Source: Clostridium sp.
GTDB lineage: Bacteria; Bacillota; Clostridia; Clostridiales; Clostridiaceae
Reading direction: 5' to 3'
Length of the DNA stretch: 47,464 bases
Assembly: GCA_029257045.1 (NCBI GenBank)
Contig: JARIDB010000031.1
Span: forward strand, 1-47,464
Shown here: one piece after another, positions 1 through 10,633 of the stretch
How positions within the stretch are numbered: position 1 is the first letter of the stretch
How the letters are laid out: each line of letters starts with the position of its first letter
Notes under the pieces: generated by a model
What the model was told of the DNA's origin: nothing
The model's database searches: none
The model's input: the letters and a program-made list of their open reading frames with translations, nothing else
Position numbers and translations under genes: made by a program

Positions 1-389
1 TACTTGCAGAAGGAATAGGTGATACTGTAAGAGTTTCCCTAACAAGTGATCCAATTGAAGAAATAAAAGTTGCTAAAGAAATATTAAAGGATCTTAAATT
101 AAGAGAAAGTGGTCTTCAATTTATATCTTGTCCTACTTGTGGAAGAACCCAAATTAACTTAATTAAAATAGCACAAGAAGTAGAAAGTAAATTAGAAACT
201 ATAAATAAAAATATAAAGGTTGCTGTTATGGGCTGTGCTGTTAATGGACCAGGAGAAGCAAGAGAAGCTGATATTGGAATAGCTGGGGGAAAGGGAGAAG
301 GTTTAATATTCAAAAAAGGCCTTATTGTTAAAAAGGTTAAAGAAGAAGATTTAGTTAATGAATTAATGAAAGAAATAGAGAAGATGTAG
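1..389 (+). CDS. ispG: 4-hydroxy-3-methylbut-2-enyl diphosphate synthase, C-terminal part
   Basis: Only the last 128 codons are in the window; the reading frame is open from base 3 and stops at 387-389. IspG (GcpE) makes HMBPP from MEcPP in the cytosolic MEP isoprenoid pathway using a 4Fe-4S cluster. The cluster-binding end is visible: a CPTCGR motif supplies two Cys, and [11 protein letters not shown] supplies the third Cys and the conserved Glu. A Gly-rich tail (GIAGGKGEG) follows, as in the family. The stop lies about 100 bases before the polC start. The rest of the gene, and probably other MEP genes, lie to the left. Identification is secure; only the truncation by the window edge limits it. 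Confidence 0.93.
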   Translation, partial: LAEGIGDTVRVSLTSDPIEEIKVAKEILKDLKLRESGLQFISCPTCGRTQINLIKIAQEVESKLETINKNIKVAVMGCAVNGPGEAREADIGIAGGKGEGLIFKKGLIVKKVKEEDLVNELMKEIEKM

Positions 390-394
390 TTATT

Positions 395-444
395 TGACAA
401 TGGAGAAGGGGAAAATATACTGTTTCCCCATATCTACATTGTCA
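395..444 (+). other. Long imperfect hairpin in the ispG-polC gap
   Basis: TGACAATG (395-402) pairs with CATTGTCA (437-444), and inside it GGGGAAA (408-414) pairs with TTTCCCC (423-429). The region between the two stems is only partly paired. It begins 5 bases after the ispG stop. No clean T-run follows, so it is either a weak terminator of the ispG unit or a structured leader of polC. Confidence 0.5.
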
Positions 445-489
445 TTATTGCTTTTAAAATTAAATATCAATTTCAAAGGAGGTATTTTT

Positions 490-3400
490 TTGACTGAAAG
501 TACTTTAAAGCTTATAAAAAAAGAGATAAATAAAAATGAAAATTTAGAAAATAAAGAAATAAGTATTTTAAAGTTCCAACTTTTTAAGAAAAGCAACCTA
601 TTAAAAGTTGTATTGAAAATTAAGGGGAATATAAGTTTAGAAGAAGAAGAAGAAATAAAAAAAGCAATTAAGAATGTTATTAAAATTGATATAGAAATTA
701 ATATTGTAGTATTTAGAGATATATCTGATTTAACTATTAATGAAGTTATGGATAAACATTGGCTTGAAGTTACTACTGATATAATAAAAAAGATGCCTTT
801 AGCAAGGACAGTTTTACTTAAGGGTAAAAGGATACTAAAGGATAACTTAATAATTATTAAAAGTGGGTTTAAAGCGATTAATGACCATTTAAATACAAAA
901 GATGTTCCTAAGCAAATATCTATAAATATTGAAAATTTATTTGGGCTTAAAGCTAAGGTAGCCTTTGAATATGATGTAACTTTAGAAGTTGAACCTAATT
1001 ATTTAGAAAGAGAAGCTAAAGAAAAATCGTATTTAAAACAAATGTTTAATAGTAGTAATACCGAATCATCTTTTCAAAGTAATAATGAGGAAAATAAAAA
1101 AAATAGAAAAACTTATGAGAAAAGAGAGTTTAAAAGAGAAGCGAAAAGTGAAAATAGTATTTTAGGAAGAAATATTAGTGATGAAGCTATATCTATAAAA
1201 GATATAGATGAAACTTCAGGAGTAGTTGCTATTATTGGAGAAGTATTTAAAACGGATATTGTAGAAACAAGAAGTGGAAAAATAATATTAACATTTTTTG
1301 TTACGGATTATACAAGTTCTATTACGGTAAAATGTTTCTTAAAGCCTCAAGATACAGAAATGGTTCTAGATAATGTTAAAAAAGGGCTATATTGCAAGGT
1401 AAGAGGAGAAGCGGTGTACGATACTTATGCTAGAGAAGTAGTAATTATGGGAAGAGATATTTTAAAAATGACCAAGATAGAAAAAATGGATGGTTCTGAA
1501 GAAAAAAGAGTAGAACTACATTGCCATACAAATATGAGCGCTATGGATGGTATAGTTTCGGCTAGTAAAATAATTGAAAGAGCTGCAAAATGGGGACATA
1601 AAGCAATAGCAATAACAGATCATGGAGTTGTTCAGGCTTTTCCAGAGGCTCAAAGTTCTGCAAAAAAGAATAAAATAAAAGTCCTATATGGAGTGGAGGG
1701 TTATCTAGTTAATGATGGTATTCCTATAGCTCTAAATGATATGGGACAAAGATTTGAAGATGAATATATAATTTTTGATTTAGAAACAACAGGATTTTCT
1801 TCTAAAAATGATAAAATAATAGAAATTGGAGCAGTAAAAATAAAAGAAAGTAAAATAATAGATAGATTTAGTGAGTTTGTTTATCCAAAATGTAGAATAC
1901 CTTATAAAATAACTGAACTTACAAGCATAACAGATGATATGGTAAAAGATGCACCTCCTATAGAGGTTGTACTTCCAAAGTTTATGGATTTTATTGGAGG
2001 TTCAGCTGTAGTTGCTCATAATTCTGCCTTTGATACAGGATTTATAAAAAAGAATTGTGAAGATTTAGGATTACTATTTAACTCAACTATAATTGATACT
2101 GTTCCACTTGCAAGATTTTTATATCCAACTTTAAAAAGGGTAAAATTAAATTTAGTGGCAAAGCATTTAGGGATTTCATTAGAAAATCATCATAGAGCTA
2201 TAGATGATGCTAAAGCTACCGCAGATATATTTATGATTTCAATAAAAAAAATGATAGAAGAACTAAATATAAATTCTTTGAAAGAGTTAAATGATTTATA
2301 TCTAGATAAAATGGATATAAAAAAAGAAAAAACCTTTCACGTAATTATTTTAGCAAAAACACAAAGTGGAATAAAAAATTTATATAAATTAATATCAGAA
2401 GCACATATGGATAATTTTCAAAAACATCCAAGGACTAGAAAAAGTAGGCTTATGGAAATGAGAGAGGGTCTTATTATTGGTTCGGCTTGTGAAGGTGGAG
2501 AAATATATAGGGCAATATTAGATGGTAAGGATATTGAAGAAATTAAAGAAATTGCAAGTTTTTATGATTACTTAGAAATACAACCTATAGGAAATAATAT
2601 GCACCTTATTGAAAAGGGTAATGTTAAAGATGAAGATGAACTTAGAGATATAAATAAGAAGATATATAATATAGGCACTGAATTAAATAAACCTGTTGTT
2701 GCTACAGGAGATGTTCATTTTCTTGAGCCTCAGGAAGAAATATTTAGAAGGATAATAATGGCAGGGCAAGGATTTTCTAAAAACACAACACAACCTCCTT
2801 TATATTTTAAAACTACAGAAGAAATGCTTAGAGAATTTTCTTATTTAGGTAGAGAGATTGCGAGAGAAGTAGTTATAACTAACCCTTCGGATATTGCAGA
2901 TTCTATAGATGTCTTAAAACCAATACCTGATGAAACTTATCCACCTAAAATAGAGGGTGCTGACGAAGACATAAGAGAAATGACTATGAATAAAGTTCAT
3001 TCAATTTATGGTGATCCTCTACCTGATGTTGTTCAAAAAAGATTAGATAAAGAATTAAATTCTATTATAAATAATGGTTATGCAGTTTTGTATTTAATAG
3101 CTCAAAAACTTGTAGCTAAGTCCTTAGCTGATGGTTATTTAGTAGGATCTAGAGGTTCTGTTGGATCGTCCTTTGTTGCAACAATGTCAAATATTACAGA
3201 GGTTAATGGACTTCCACCTCATTATGTTTGCCCTAAGTGTAAAAATTCAGAATTTTTCTTAGATGGTACGGTAGCTTCAGGTGCAGATCTTGAAGATAAA
3301 AATTGTCCAATATGTGGAGAACTTTATATTAAAGATGGTCATGATATACCTTTTGAAACCTTCCTTGGATTTAATGGAGATAAAGAACCGGATATTGACC

Positions 3401-4809
3401 TTAATTTTTCGGGAGATAACCAAGGTGAAATTCATAGATATACAGAGGTCTTATTTGGAAAGGGTTATGTATTTAAGGCTGGAACAATAGGCACGATTGC
3501 AGAAAAAACAGCTTATGGGTATGTAAGAAAATATTTGGATGAAAAAGAAATTGTGGTTTCAAATGCTGAAATTGAAAGGCTAACAATTGGTTGTACGGGG
3601 ATAAAGAGAACTACAGGCCAACATCCTGGAGGTATTATGGTTGTTCCAAATGATAATGAAATATATAATTTTACACCAATACAAAGGCCGGCAGATGATT
3701 CAAGTTCAGATGTAACAACTACCCATTTCGATTACCATTCTATTTCAGGTAGATTGCTTAAACTAGATATATTAGGGCATGATGATCCAACCATGATAAG
3801 AATGCTTCAAGATTTAACAGGTGTTGATCCTAAATCAATACCTTTAAATGATAAAAAAGTAATTTCTTTATTTACCTCTCCAGAGGCTCTTGGAGTTACA
3901 AGGGAGGAACTTGATTGTGAAGTTGGAAGTTATGGGTTACCAGAGTTTGGGACTAAATTTGTTAGAGGTATGCTTGTAGATACTCAGCCTAAAAGCTTTG
4001 CTGATTTAGTTAGAATATCTGGACTTTCTCACGGTACTGATGTTTGGCTAAATAATGCCCAGTACTATATAAAAGAAGGATATACAACCCTTAAGGACTG
4101 TATATCAACAAGAGATGATATTATGGTTTACTTAATGTATGCGGGAGTTGAACCTAAACTTGCATTTACTATAATGGAAAGTGTAAGAAAAGGAAAGGGT
4201 TTAACAGAAGAATACGAAAAGGCAATGAGAGATAATGATGTACCGGATTGGTATATTGAATCCTGTAAAAAGATTAAGTATATGTTCCCTAAAGGGCATG
4301 CTGTTGCTTATGTAATGATGGCTGTTAGGATAGCTTATTATAAGGTGTATTATCCAGAAGCTTATTATGCAACATTCTTTACTGTAAGGGCAGATGACTT
4401 TGACGCTGATTTGGTATCTAAAGGATCTGGGGCTATAAAGGCTAAACTTAATGAATTATATCAAATGGGAAATAAAGTAACAGCTAAGGATAAAGGATTA
4501 ATAACTTCATTAGAGTTATGCTATGAACTTTATGCTAGGGATCTTAACTTATTAAAGGTAGATTTATATATTTCAGAAGCAAATAAATTCACTATTGAAA
4601 AGGATGGAATAAGACTTCCTTTAAGCTCTTTAGAAGGAGTTGGAGAAAATGCAGCTAAGAGTATAGCTGAAGTTAGATTAGAAGGTGAATTTATATCTAA
4701 AGAAGATCTAAGGCTAAGAGCTAAAGTTTCAAAAACTGTAATAGAAGCTTTAGATAAACATGGATGCTTAGAAGGGATGTCAGAAACTAATCAATTATCA
4801 CTATTTTAA
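490..4809 (+). CDS. polC: DNA polymerase III PolC-type, replicative polymerase with built-in exonuclease
   Basis: PolC is the leading-strand replicase of low-GC Gram-positives. I chose TTG at 490 because AAAGGAGG sits at 475-482 and gives a 1439-residue protein, normal for PolC. The frame stays open upstream but only through the hairpin region. Order of parts: an N-terminal domain, an OB-fold (about residues 230-320), a PHP domain starting at [14 protein letters not shown] (about 341), an inserted DnaQ-type exonuclease with FDLETTG (about 428), a Cys4 zinc module (CPKC about 913, CPICG about 938), and the polymerase palm with the acidic PDIDLNFSG motif (about 966). The C-terminus ends in SLF, a plausible beta-clamp-binding tail (NQLSLF). 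It stands alone between ispG and the rimP operon, as in many Firmicutes. Confidence 0.98.
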   Translation: MTESTLKLIKKEINKNENLENKEISILKFQLFKKSNLLKVVLKIKGNISLEEEEEIKKAIKNVIKIDIEINIVVFRDISDLTINEVMDKHWLEVTTDIIKKMPLARTVLLKGKRILKDNLIIIKSGFKAINDHLNTKDVPKQISINIENLFGLKAKVAFEYDVTLEVEPNYLEREAKEKSYLKQMFNSSNTESSFQSNNEENKKNRKTYEKREFKREAKSENSILGRNISDEAISIKDIDETSGVVAIIGEVFKTDIVETRSGKIILTFFVTDYTSSITVKCFLKPQDTEMVLDNVKKGLYCKVRGEAVYDTYAREVVIMGRDILKMTKIEKMDGSEEKRVELHCHTNMSAMDGIVSASKIIERAAKWGHKAIAITDHGVVQAFPEAQSSAKKNKIKVLYGVEGYLVNDGIPIALNDMGQRFEDEYIIFDLETTGFSSKNDKIIEIGAVKIKESKIIDRFSEFVYPKCRIPYKITELTSITDDMVKDAPPIEVVLPKFMDFIGGSAVVAHNSAFDTGFIKKNCEDLGLLFNSTIIDTVPLARFLYPTLKRVKLNLVAKHLGISLENHHRAIDDAKATADIFMISIKKMIEELNINSLKELNDLYLDKMDIKKEKTFHVIILAKTQSGIKNLYKLISEAHMDNFQKHPRTRKSRLMEMREGLIIGSACEGGEIYRAILDGKDIEEIKEIASFYDYLEIQPIGNNMHLIEKGNVKDEDELRDINKKIYNIGTELNKPVVATGDVHFLEPQEEIFRRIIMAGQGFSKNTTQPPLYFKTTEEMLREFSYLGREIAREVVITNPSDIADSIDVLKPIPDETYPPKIEGADEDIREMTMNKVHSIYGDPLPDVVQKRLDKELNSIINNGYAVLYLIAQKLVAKSLADGYLVGSRGSVGSSFVATMSNITEVNGLPPHYVCPKCKNSEFFLDGTVASGADLEDKNCPICGELYIKDGHDIPFETFLGFNGDKEPDIDLNFSGDNQGEIHRYTEVLFGKGYVFKAGTIGTIAEKTAYGYVRKYLDEKEIVVSNAEIERLTIGCTGIKRTTGQHPGGIMVVPNDNEIYNFTPIQRPADDSSSDVTTTHFDYHSISGRLLKLDILGHDDPTMIRMLQDLTGVDPKSIPLNDKKVISLFTSPEALGVTREELDCEVGSYGLPEFGTKFVRGMLVDTQPKSFADLVRISGLSHGTDVWLNNAQYYIKEGYTTLKDCISTRDDIMVYLMYAGVEPKLAFTIMESVRKGKGLTEEYEKAMRDNDVPDWYIESCKKIKYMFPKGHAVAYVMMAVRIAYYKVYYPEAYYATFFTVRADDFDADLVSKGSGAIKAKLNELYQMGNKVTAKDKGLITSLELCYELYARDLNLLKVDLYISEANKFTIEKDGIRLPLSSLEGVGENAAKSIAEVRLEGEFISKEDLRLRAKVSKTVIEALDKHGCLEGMSETNQLSLF

Positions 4810-4835
4810 TATATTATGGATAATTTAATTTAAAT

Positions 4836-4897
4836 AAGGGAAATTTATAATATATAAAAGGTTTTAAAACTATATATTAAATTAATAAGTATCCCTT
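4836..4897 (+). other. Long weak inverted repeat after polC
   Basis: AAGGGA (4836-4841) and TCCCTT (4892-4897) close a long AT-rich segment that contains TATATA-type arms. No T-run follows, so it is not a convincing terminator. It may be a weak structure in the polC 3' untranslated region. Confidence 0.25.
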
Positions 4898-4960
4898 GTA
4901 TTAACAATTAAAGTATGTTAGGATAAATAAAGAAGTAATTTACTAATAGTTAGAATTTAG

Positions 4961-4990
4961 GAGTGGGATATAAAATTCCCGCTCTTTCTG
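4961..4990 (+). terminator. First hairpin of the rimP leader, terminator-like
   Basis: GAGTGGGA (4961-4968) pairs with TCCCGCTC (4977-4984), with one G-U pair and an 8-base loop, followed by TTTCTGTTT. A hairpin of this kind just before the rimP-nusA operon is common in Firmicutes. In B. subtilis, NusA is reported to autoregulate this operon by attenuation, so a regulatory role is plausible here. Confidence 0.55.
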
Positions 4991-4996
4991 TTTAAT

Positions 4997-5022
4997 GCAA
5001 CTACTATTTAGTTGCTTTTTTT
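4997..5022 (+). terminator. Intrinsic terminator just before rimP (possible attenuator)
   Basis: GCAACTA (4997-5003), loop CTATT, TAGTTGC (5009-5015), then seven T. This is a textbook terminator 47 bases before the rimP start. It may end polC read-through or act as an attenuator in the rimP-nusA leader. An upstream AATAGTTAG segment (4945-4953) could pair with CTACTATT (5001-5008) and disrupt it. Confidence 0.75.
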
Positions 5023-5069
5023 ATAAAGTTATTATAATTACTATAAAGAAACATAAAAGGAGGTTTAAT

Positions 5070-5528
5070 ATGAAGGTTGATTTATTAGAAAATATTAATC
5101 AATTAGTAAGACCTGTAGCAGAAGAATTAAATTATGAAATTTATCACATTGAATTTGTAAAAGAAAATGGAGAATATTACTTAAGAATATATATTGATAA
5201 GGATGGTGGGAAAATAACTTTATCTGATTGTGAAACAGTATCTAGGGGAGTAAGTAACATAATAGATGAAGCAGATCCAATTAAGGATCCATATTTCCTA
5301 GAAGTATCTTCTCCGGGATTAAATAGAGGGCTATTTACAGAAGATCACTATAATAAGCAAATAGGAAAAGAAATTCAAGTAAAACTTATTAAAGCTTTAG
5401 ATGATAAAAAAAATATTAAAGGAATATTAAAAGAAGTTAACGAAGATTCAATAGTTTTAGAATCAGAAAACTTAATAACAATTCCAAAAGATAAAATAAA
5501 ATCAGCCAATTTAGAAGGGGAAATATAA
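5070..5528 (+). CDS. rimP: Ribosome maturation factor RimP
   Basis: A 152-residue protein of the RimP (DUF150) family, which binds the 30S subunit and helps its late maturation. The start is ATG 5070, set by AAAGGAGG at 5056-5063; the longer in-frame extension upstream would run through the terminator. The N-terminal alpha/beta domain contains YYLRIYIDKDGGKITLSDCE, followed by a VSSPGLNR motif typical of the family. The C-terminal SH3-like domain ends near residue 150. It is the first gene of the nusA-infB operon and lies 16 bases before nusA. Confidence 0.95.
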   Translation: MKVDLLENINQLVRPVAEELNYEIYHIEFVKENGEYYLRIYIDKDGGKITLSDCETVSRGVSNIIDEADPIKDPYFLEVSSPGLNRGLFTEDHYNKQIGKEIQVKLIKALDDKKNIKGILKEVNEDSIVLESENLITIPKDKIKSANLEGEI

Positions 5529-5544
5529 TGAGGAGGATATTAAA

Positions 5545-6633
5545 ATGAACGAAGAGTTTATAGGTGCTCTTAAGGAAATAGTGAAAGAAAAGGGGATTAG
5601 CGAGGAACTATTATTTATTACAATAGAAGATGCATTAGTTTCAGCTTACAAAAAGAATTATGCAGGACCAACAACATCTGCTGGAAATGTAAAGGTAAAT
5701 ATAAATAGAGAAAATGGGGAAATTCATGTTTATGCTCAGAAGGTAGTTGTAGAAGATGTTTATGACTATGTTACAGAAATAAATTATGAAGAGGCGAAAG
5801 CAATAAATCCTAAATATGATTTAGATGATATTGTAGATTTAGAAGTTACACCTAAAAATTTTGGTAGGGTTGCAGCACAACTTGCTAAGGGTGTTGTAAC
5901 ACAAAGAATAAGAGAAGCTGAAAGAAATATAATTTATACGGAATTTAAAGAATTAGAATATGATATAATTACAGGAACTGTTTTAAGAAAAGATAAAGGT
6001 AATGTATTTGTAAATTTAGGAAGGATTGAAACTTCTATTGGACCAAATGAACAAATACCAAATGAAGAATATAAATTTAATGAAAAGATTAAATTATATG
6101 TAGTAGAAGTTAAAAATGGTTCTAAAGGTGCTCAAATTTTAGTATCAAGAACCCATCCAGGGCTAGTTAAAAGGTTATTTGAGCTTGAAGTACCTGAAAT
6201 TTATAATGGTACAGTTGAGATTAAGAGCATATCAAGAGAAGCAGGTTCTAGAAGTAAAATAGCTGTTTATTCAAATGACGAAAACGTAGATCCAATGGGT
6301 TCATGTGTTGGACCTAAAGGTACAAGAGTTCAAAAAATTGTTGATGAGCTAAAAGGTGAAAAGATTGATATAATTAAATGGAGTAAAAATCCAGAAGAAT
6401 TTATAGCAGCGGCCTTAAGCCCAGCAAAGGTTTTAGATGTTGTAGTTGATGAAGACGTAAAATCAGCTAAGGTTATTGTAGAAGATAATCAATTATCTTT
6501 AGCAATAGGTAAAGAAGGTCAAAACGTTAGATTAGCAGCTAAGTTAACAAATTGGAAAATTGATATAAAAAGTAGAGCTCAAGCAGAAGCATTAAAAGAA
6601 AAAGAAATATTAGAAAATAATATTATAGAATAA
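5545..6633 (+). CDS. nusA: Transcription termination/antitermination factor NusA
   Basis: NusA binds RNA polymerase and nascent RNA and controls pausing and termination. At 362 residues it is the short Firmicutes form, with no C-terminal acidic repeats. Visible parts: an N-terminal RNAP-binding domain (about 1-125), an S1 domain (about 135-205, GTVLRKDKGNVFVNLG), KH1 (about 245-290, GPKGTRVQKIV) and KH2 (about 315-350, AIGKEGQNVRLAAKL). The ribosome site is GAGGAGG. It may control its own operon through the hairpins before rimP. Confidence 0.97.
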   Translation: MNEEFIGALKEIVKEKGISEELLFITIEDALVSAYKKNYAGPTTSAGNVKVNINRENGEIHVYAQKVVVEDVYDYVTEINYEEAKAINPKYDLDDIVDLEVTPKNFGRVAAQLAKGVVTQRIREAERNIIYTEFKELEYDIITGTVLRKDKGNVFVNLGRIETSIGPNEQIPNEEYKFNEKIKLYVVEVKNGSKGAQILVSRTHPGLVKRLFELEVPEIYNGTVEIKSISREAGSRSKIAVYSNDENVDPMGSCVGPKGTRVQKIVDELKGEKIDIIKWSKNPEEFIAAALSPAKVLDVVVDEDVKSAKVIVEDNQLSLAIGKEGQNVRLAAKLTNWKIDIKSRAQAEALKEKEILENNIIE

Positions 6634-6645
6634 AGGAGGATTTTT

Positions 6646-6912
6646 ATGAAAGTAAAGAAAATTCCTTTAAGAATGTGTACTGGGTGCATGGAAATGAAAC
6701 CTAAGAAAGAGCTTATAAGAGTTGTCAAAGATCAAGAAAATGAAGTTTCTGTTGATTTAACAGGTAAAAAGTCAGGTAGAGGAGCTTATGTTTGCAAAAG
6801 CTTAGATTGTTTGGAAAAATCTTTTAAGACTAGAAGACTGAGTAGAAACTTAGAAGTTTCCATAAGTGAAGAAATATATGATAAACTAAAGGAAGAAATA
6901 CAATATGAATAA
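6646..6912 (+). CDS. ylxR: YlxR family RNA-binding protein (RnpM type)
   Basis: An 88-residue DUF448/YlxR protein. The family was long unassigned; the B. subtilis member (renamed RnpM) is reported to bind and modulate RNase P. The core motif is visible: CTGC (C11, C14), a basic KPKKELIRVV strand, GRGAY, and further Cys at 50 and 55. Basic residues dominate the C-terminal half, consistent with RNA binding. It follows nusA by 12 bases and overlaps ylxQ by 8 bases, the conserved order in this operon. Confidence 0.9.
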   Translation: MKVKKIPLRMCTGCMEMKPKKELIRVVKDQENEVSVDLTGKKSGRGAYVCKSLDCLEKSFKTRRLSRNLEVSISEEIYDKLKEEIQYE

Positions 6913-7219
6913 GTTTTTTAACTTCCTAGGATTAACAAAAAGAGCTGGAAATTTAATTGAAGGCTATAGTAAATGTGATGAACAAAGAAATAGAATGAAA
7001 ATTTATTTGTTCATTTTATCTAAAGATGCTTCAGATAGTACAGTAAAGAAATTTACTAATCATTGTACTATAAAAAGTATAAAATTAATAAAAGATTTTA
7101 CAAAGGAAGAATTAGGAGCTTGTCTTGGAAGAGAAGAAGTTAAGATTCTAGCTATAACTGATGAAAGTATGGCTAAAAAACTTTATAATCTTTATGAAGA
7201 AGAAAAAGAAAAAATTTAA
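6905..7219 (+). CDS. ylxQ: L7Ae/YlxQ family K-turn RNA-binding protein
   Basis: 104 residues of the ribosomal L7Ae/L30e-like fold, opening with FLGLTKRAGNLIEG, the usual start of YlxQ-type proteins. The family binds kink-turn RNA, but the exact target of YlxQ is not established. Here the middle part is fairly divergent (Lys-rich, ISK-type strand LFILSKDASDSTVKKF). The gene overlaps ylxR by 8 bases and ends 15 bases before infB, so it should be translationally coupled. Confidence 0.85.
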   Translation: MNKFFNFLGLTKRAGNLIEGYSKCDEQRNRMKIYLFILSKDASDSTVKKFTNHCTIKSIKLIKDFTKEELGACLGREEVKILAITDESMAKKLYNLYEEEKEKI

Positions 7220-7234
7220 CCGGGGGTGATTTTA

Positions 7235-9289
7235 TTGTCAAAAATCAGAGTATATGAATTGGCAAAGGAACTTCAAATAAGTTCGAAAAATCTAATAGAA
7301 TTATTAATGAATGAGTTTAGTGTTGATGTAAAAAATCATATGAGTGTAATAGAAGATGAAGCTGTAGAATTAATAAAAGAATTCTTAGGCGGAAGTGGAA
7401 GTTCAGAAGAAAAGACAATAGTAGATGAGTATGAAGACGCATTAGCAGAAGAAGTTAACAATCAAGCTAAAAAGAGAAAAAGAAAAAGATTAGAGGAATT
7501 AGATGACACTGAAAAAATAGGAGAAGGTGGTTCTGGAGTTGTAGAACTAGGCGAAACTATTACTGTTAAAGAGCTTGCAGAAAAACTTGGAAAACCAGTT
7601 GCAGATGTTATTAGAACTTTAATATTTACAGGTGTTATGGCAGGAGTTAACCAAGAAATTGATTTTGCAACAGCAGAAAAGGTTTGTGAAAAATATGAAT
7701 GTTTAGTAGCTAAAAAAGAAGAACTTGAGGAACTTGAAATAGTTGAAGAAGAAGAAGTAGTAATAGAAGAAAACTTAGTTAAAAGACCTCCAGTAGTTAC
7801 AGTAATGGGTCATGTTGACCACGGTAAAACTTCATTATTAGATGCAATTAGAAAAGCAAATGTTACATCAAATGAAGCGGGTGGAATTACTCAGCATATA
7901 GGTGCTTATACAGTAAATTTAAATGGAGAAAAGTTAACATTTTTAGATACTCCAGGTCACGAAGCTTTTACAGCTATGAGAGCTAGAGGAGCTCAAATTA
8001 CAGATGTTGTAATTTTAGTAGTTGCAGCAGATGATGGATTAATGCCTCAAACAAAAGAAGCTATAAACCATTGTAAGGCAGCAGAAGTTCCTATGATAGT
8101 TGCTATTAATAAAATAGATAGACCAGGAGCTGACATAGAAAAGGTTAAACAAGAACTTACAGCTGAAGAAGTTGTTGTTGAAGACTGGGGTGGAGATACA
8201 ATCTGCGTTGCTGTATCAGCAAAAACTGGAGAAAACATAGAGCAATTACTTGAAATTGTTCTATTAACTGCTGAAATGAGAGAACTTAAAGCTGATCCTA
8301 AGAGAAAAGCTAAAGGTACTGTAATAGATGCTAAATTAGATAAAGGAAGAGGAGCTGTTGCTTCACTTTTAGTTCAAAATGGTACATTAAATGTTGGAGA
8401 TTCAATTTTAGTAGGTTCAACTTATGGTAGAATTAGAGCTATGTTTGATGATAAGGGTAAAAAAATTAAATCTGCTGGCCCATCAATTCCAGTAGAGATT
8501 TTAGGATTATCAGAAGTTCCAGCAGCTGGGGACAGATTTACTATAGTTAAAGATGAAAAAACTGCAAGAAATGCTGCTGAATTAAGAAAACAAAAAATCA
8601 AAGATGAAAGTTTCCATTCATCAACTAGAGTTTCTCTTGAAGATTTATATAATCAAATTCAAGAAGGAAATGTTAAGGAACTTAGTATAATAGTAAAAGC
8701 TGACGTTCAAGGTTCAGTTCAAGCTATAAAACAATCTTTAGAAAAACTATCAACAGGAGATGTTAAAGTAAGAGTTATTCATGCTGGAGTAGGAGCTATA
8801 ACAGAAACAGATGTAACGTTAGCAACAGCATCAAATGCTTTATTAATAGGATTTAATGTAAGACCAGATACAAATGCAGCTGTAGCAGCTGATAGAGATA
8901 AAGTTGATATTAAAACTTATAGAATAATATATGATGCCATAGAAGATGTTAAATCAGCTATGATAGGAATGCTAGATCCAGAATATAAAGAAGTTATAAA
9001 TGGAACAGCAGAAGTAAGAGTTGTTTATAAGATTTCAAGTATAGGTACAATAGCAGGAGCTTACGTAACTAATGGAAAGATTATAAGAAATTCAGAAGTT
9101 AGAGTTATAAGAGAAGGTATAGTAATATTTGAATCTACTTTAGCATCATTAAAGAGATTTAAAGATGATGCTAAAGAAGTTGGAGTTAACTTTGAATGTG
9201 GATTAAGCGTAGAAAAGTTTAATGACATTAAAGAAGGCGACATTATAGAGTCATTTACAATGAAAGCAATTGAAAGAAAACAGCTTTAA
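7235..9289 (+). CDS. infB: Translation initiation factor IF-2
   Basis: GTPase that brings fMet-tRNA to the 30S subunit. I chose TTG 7235 because GGGGGTGAT lies at 7222-7230 and the protein then begins [12 protein letters not shown], the standard IF-2 N-terminus; the GTG at 7226 is inside the ribosome site. The product is 684 residues. Parts: IF2_N (1-50), an acidic/Lys linker, a second IF2_N-like segment (about 110-160), and the G domain with GHVDHGKT (192-199), DTPGHEAF and NKID. Domains II, III and the C2 tRNA-binding domain follow. It has the short linker typical of clostridia. Confidence 0.97.
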   Translation: MSKIRVYELAKELQISSKNLIELLMNEFSVDVKNHMSVIEDEAVELIKEFLGGSGSSEEKTIVDEYEDALAEEVNNQAKKRKRKRLEELDDTEKIGEGGSGVVELGETITVKELAEKLGKPVADVIRTLIFTGVMAGVNQEIDFATAEKVCEKYECLVAKKEELEELEIVEEEEVVIEENLVKRPPVVTVMGHVDHGKTSLLDAIRKANVTSNEAGGITQHIGAYTVNLNGEKLTFLDTPGHEAFTAMRARGAQITDVVILVVAADDGLMPQTKEAINHCKAAEVPMIVAINKIDRPGADIEKVKQELTAEEVVVEDWGGDTICVAVSAKTGENIEQLLEIVLLTAEMRELKADPKRKAKGTVIDAKLDKGRGAVASLLVQNGTLNVGDSILVGSTYGRIRAMFDDKGKKIKSAGPSIPVEILGLSEVPAAGDRFTIVKDEKTARNAAELRKQKIKDESFHSSTRVSLEDLYNQIQEGNVKELSIIVKADVQGSVQAIKQSLEKLSTGDVKVRVIHAGVGAITETDVTLATASNALLIGFNVRPDTNAAVAADRDKVDIKTYRIIYDAIEDVKSAMIGMLDPEYKEVINGTAEVRVVYKISSIGTIAGAYVTNGKIIRNSEVRVIREGIVIFESTLASLKRFKDDAKEVGVNFECGLSVEKFNDIKEGDIIESFTMKAIERKQL

Positions 9290-9304
9290 ATAAGAGGTGA
9301 TTGA

Positions 9305-9655
9305 ATGGCTAATTATAGAGGCGGAAGAATTAACGAAGAAGTTAAAAGAGAAATAAGCGCCATAATAAGAGATGAATTAAAAGATCCAAGGATGACAGCT
9401 ATGATTTCAGTTACTGCTGTTAAGGTAACTAAAGACTTAAGTTATGCAAAGGTATATGTTAGTATATTTTCCAATAATAAAGATGAACAAGATAATACTT
9501 TTTCAGCTTTAAAAAGTGCAAGTGGATATATAAGAAAAGAAATAGGTAGAAGAATTAATTTGAGAAATACTCCTCAAATTTTATTTGAACTTGATGAATC
9601 TATAAGTTACAGTATGAAAATTGATGAACTTATACAAAAAGGTAAAAATAAATAG
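9305..9655 (+). CDS. rbfA: 30S ribosome-binding factor RbfA
   Basis: 116 residues. RbfA is a KH-like cold-shock factor that matures the 16S rRNA 5' end in the 30S subunit. The family opening (RINEEVKREISAIIRDELKDPR) and the conserved VTKDLSYAKVYVSIF strand are clear. The start ATG follows GAGGTGAT, 15 bases after infB. The stop codon directly abuts the nrnA start, so the two are coupled. Confidence 0.95.
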   Translation: MANYRGGRINEEVKREISAIIRDELKDPRMTAMISVTAVKVTKDLSYAKVYVSIFSNNKDEQDNTFSALKSASGYIRKEIGRRINLRNTPQILFELDESISYSMKIDELIQKGKNK

Positions 9656-10633
9656 ATGAATAACTTAGATGAAATAATTAAAATAATTTTATCAAGTAAA
9701 AAGATAGGCATTACTTATCATGCATCACCAGATGGTGATGCTGTAGGTAGTGCACTTGCACTATTAGAGGGTATTAGATATTTAAAAAAGGATGCTTATT
9801 TAATTTCAAAGGATATAATTTCAGAAAACTTACAATTTTTAAAAGCCTCAAAAGAAGCTACAGGAAAAGTTACTATCCCAGAAAAATACACGGATACAGT
9901 AATAGTTTTAGATTGCGGGAATTATGAAAGAATATCAGCTAATTTAGAAAATTACAAAGGTAATTTAGTTAATGTAGATCATCATATATCAAATGACAGA
10001 TATGGAGATTACAATTATGTGGATTACAATGCAGCTGCAACAGCAGAAATAGTTTTTGAAATTTTGGAGAAATTAGGAATAGATTTTTCAGTTATAACTG
10101 AAAATATAAAAGAAATAGGAACATGTCTTTATACATCCTTAGTTACAGATACTGGTGGATTTAGACATTCAAATGTAACTTATAAAACTCATGAAATAGC
10201 ATCTAAATTAAAGAAACTTGGTGTAGATAATACAAATATTCATCAGAATTTATTTGATAATAATAGTTTTGAAAAGATAAGATTAATAGGGAAAACTTTA
10301 AATGATATGGAACTTTTATTTGATAAGAGGATTTCTGTAATAAAAATTCCTATGTCTATTGGAAAAGACTTGGGGATTGAAGTCGGAGATACATCTGATA
10401 TTATATCCTTTGGTTTACAAATTAAAGGTGTAGAAATAGCAGTTCTTATTAAAGAAATAGAAAATGGAACTAAGATAAGTTTAAGATCGAAAAACAACTT
10501 TGATGTTAGAAAAATAGCAGAAAAGTTTGGTGGCGGGGGTCACATAAAAGCTTCAGGGATAACATTAAAAGGAATAGATTTAAATGAAGCAGAAGGAAAA
10601 ATTTTAGATGAAATAGAGAAAGAGCTAAGATAA
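9656..10633 (+). CDS. nrnA: DHH/DHHA1 phosphoesterase, NrnA-type oligoribonuclease / pAp phosphatase
   Basis: 325 residues. NrnA proteins degrade 2-5 nt RNA and dephosphorylate pAp. Visible metal-binding motifs: HASPDGDAVGSA (H22, D26, D28), LDCGN, and VDHH, giving the DHH active site. The DHHA1 C-terminal domain ends with GGGGHIKASG (about residues 297-306), which binds substrate. Start ATG 9656 immediately follows the rbfA stop with only a weak AAAAGG upstream, so coupled translation is likely. It overlaps truB by one base. Confidence 0.93.
   Translation: MNNLDEIIKIILSSKKIGITYHASPDGDAVGSALALLEGIRYLKKDAYLISKDIISENLQFLKASKEATGKVTIPEKYTDTVIVLDCGNYERISANLENYKGNLVNVDHHISNDRYGDYNYVDYNAAATAEIVFEILEKLGIDFSVITENIKEIGTCLYTSLVTDTGGFRHSNVTYKTHEIASKLKKLGVDNTNIHQNLFDNNSFEKIRLIGKTLNDMELLFDKRISVIKIPMSIGKDLGIEVGDTSDIISFGLQIKGVEIAVLIKEIENGTKISLRSKNNFDVRKIAEKFGGGGHIKASGITLKGIDLNEAEGKILDEIEKELR

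Noticed and set aside
394-489. Longer PolC start through the upstream hairpin
   Set aside because: No ribosome site for it, the extra residues are not PolC-like, and TTG 490 has AAAGGAGG at the right distance.
4995-5069. Longer RimP N-terminus
   Set aside because: It would be translated from the terminator hairpin itself; ATG 5070 has AAAGGAGG.
8047-8238. Antisense ORFs inside infB, pnp, nrnA, truB and other large genes
   Set aside because: They lie opposite clear genes, have no ribosome sites and low-complexity products; they are by-products of codon use.
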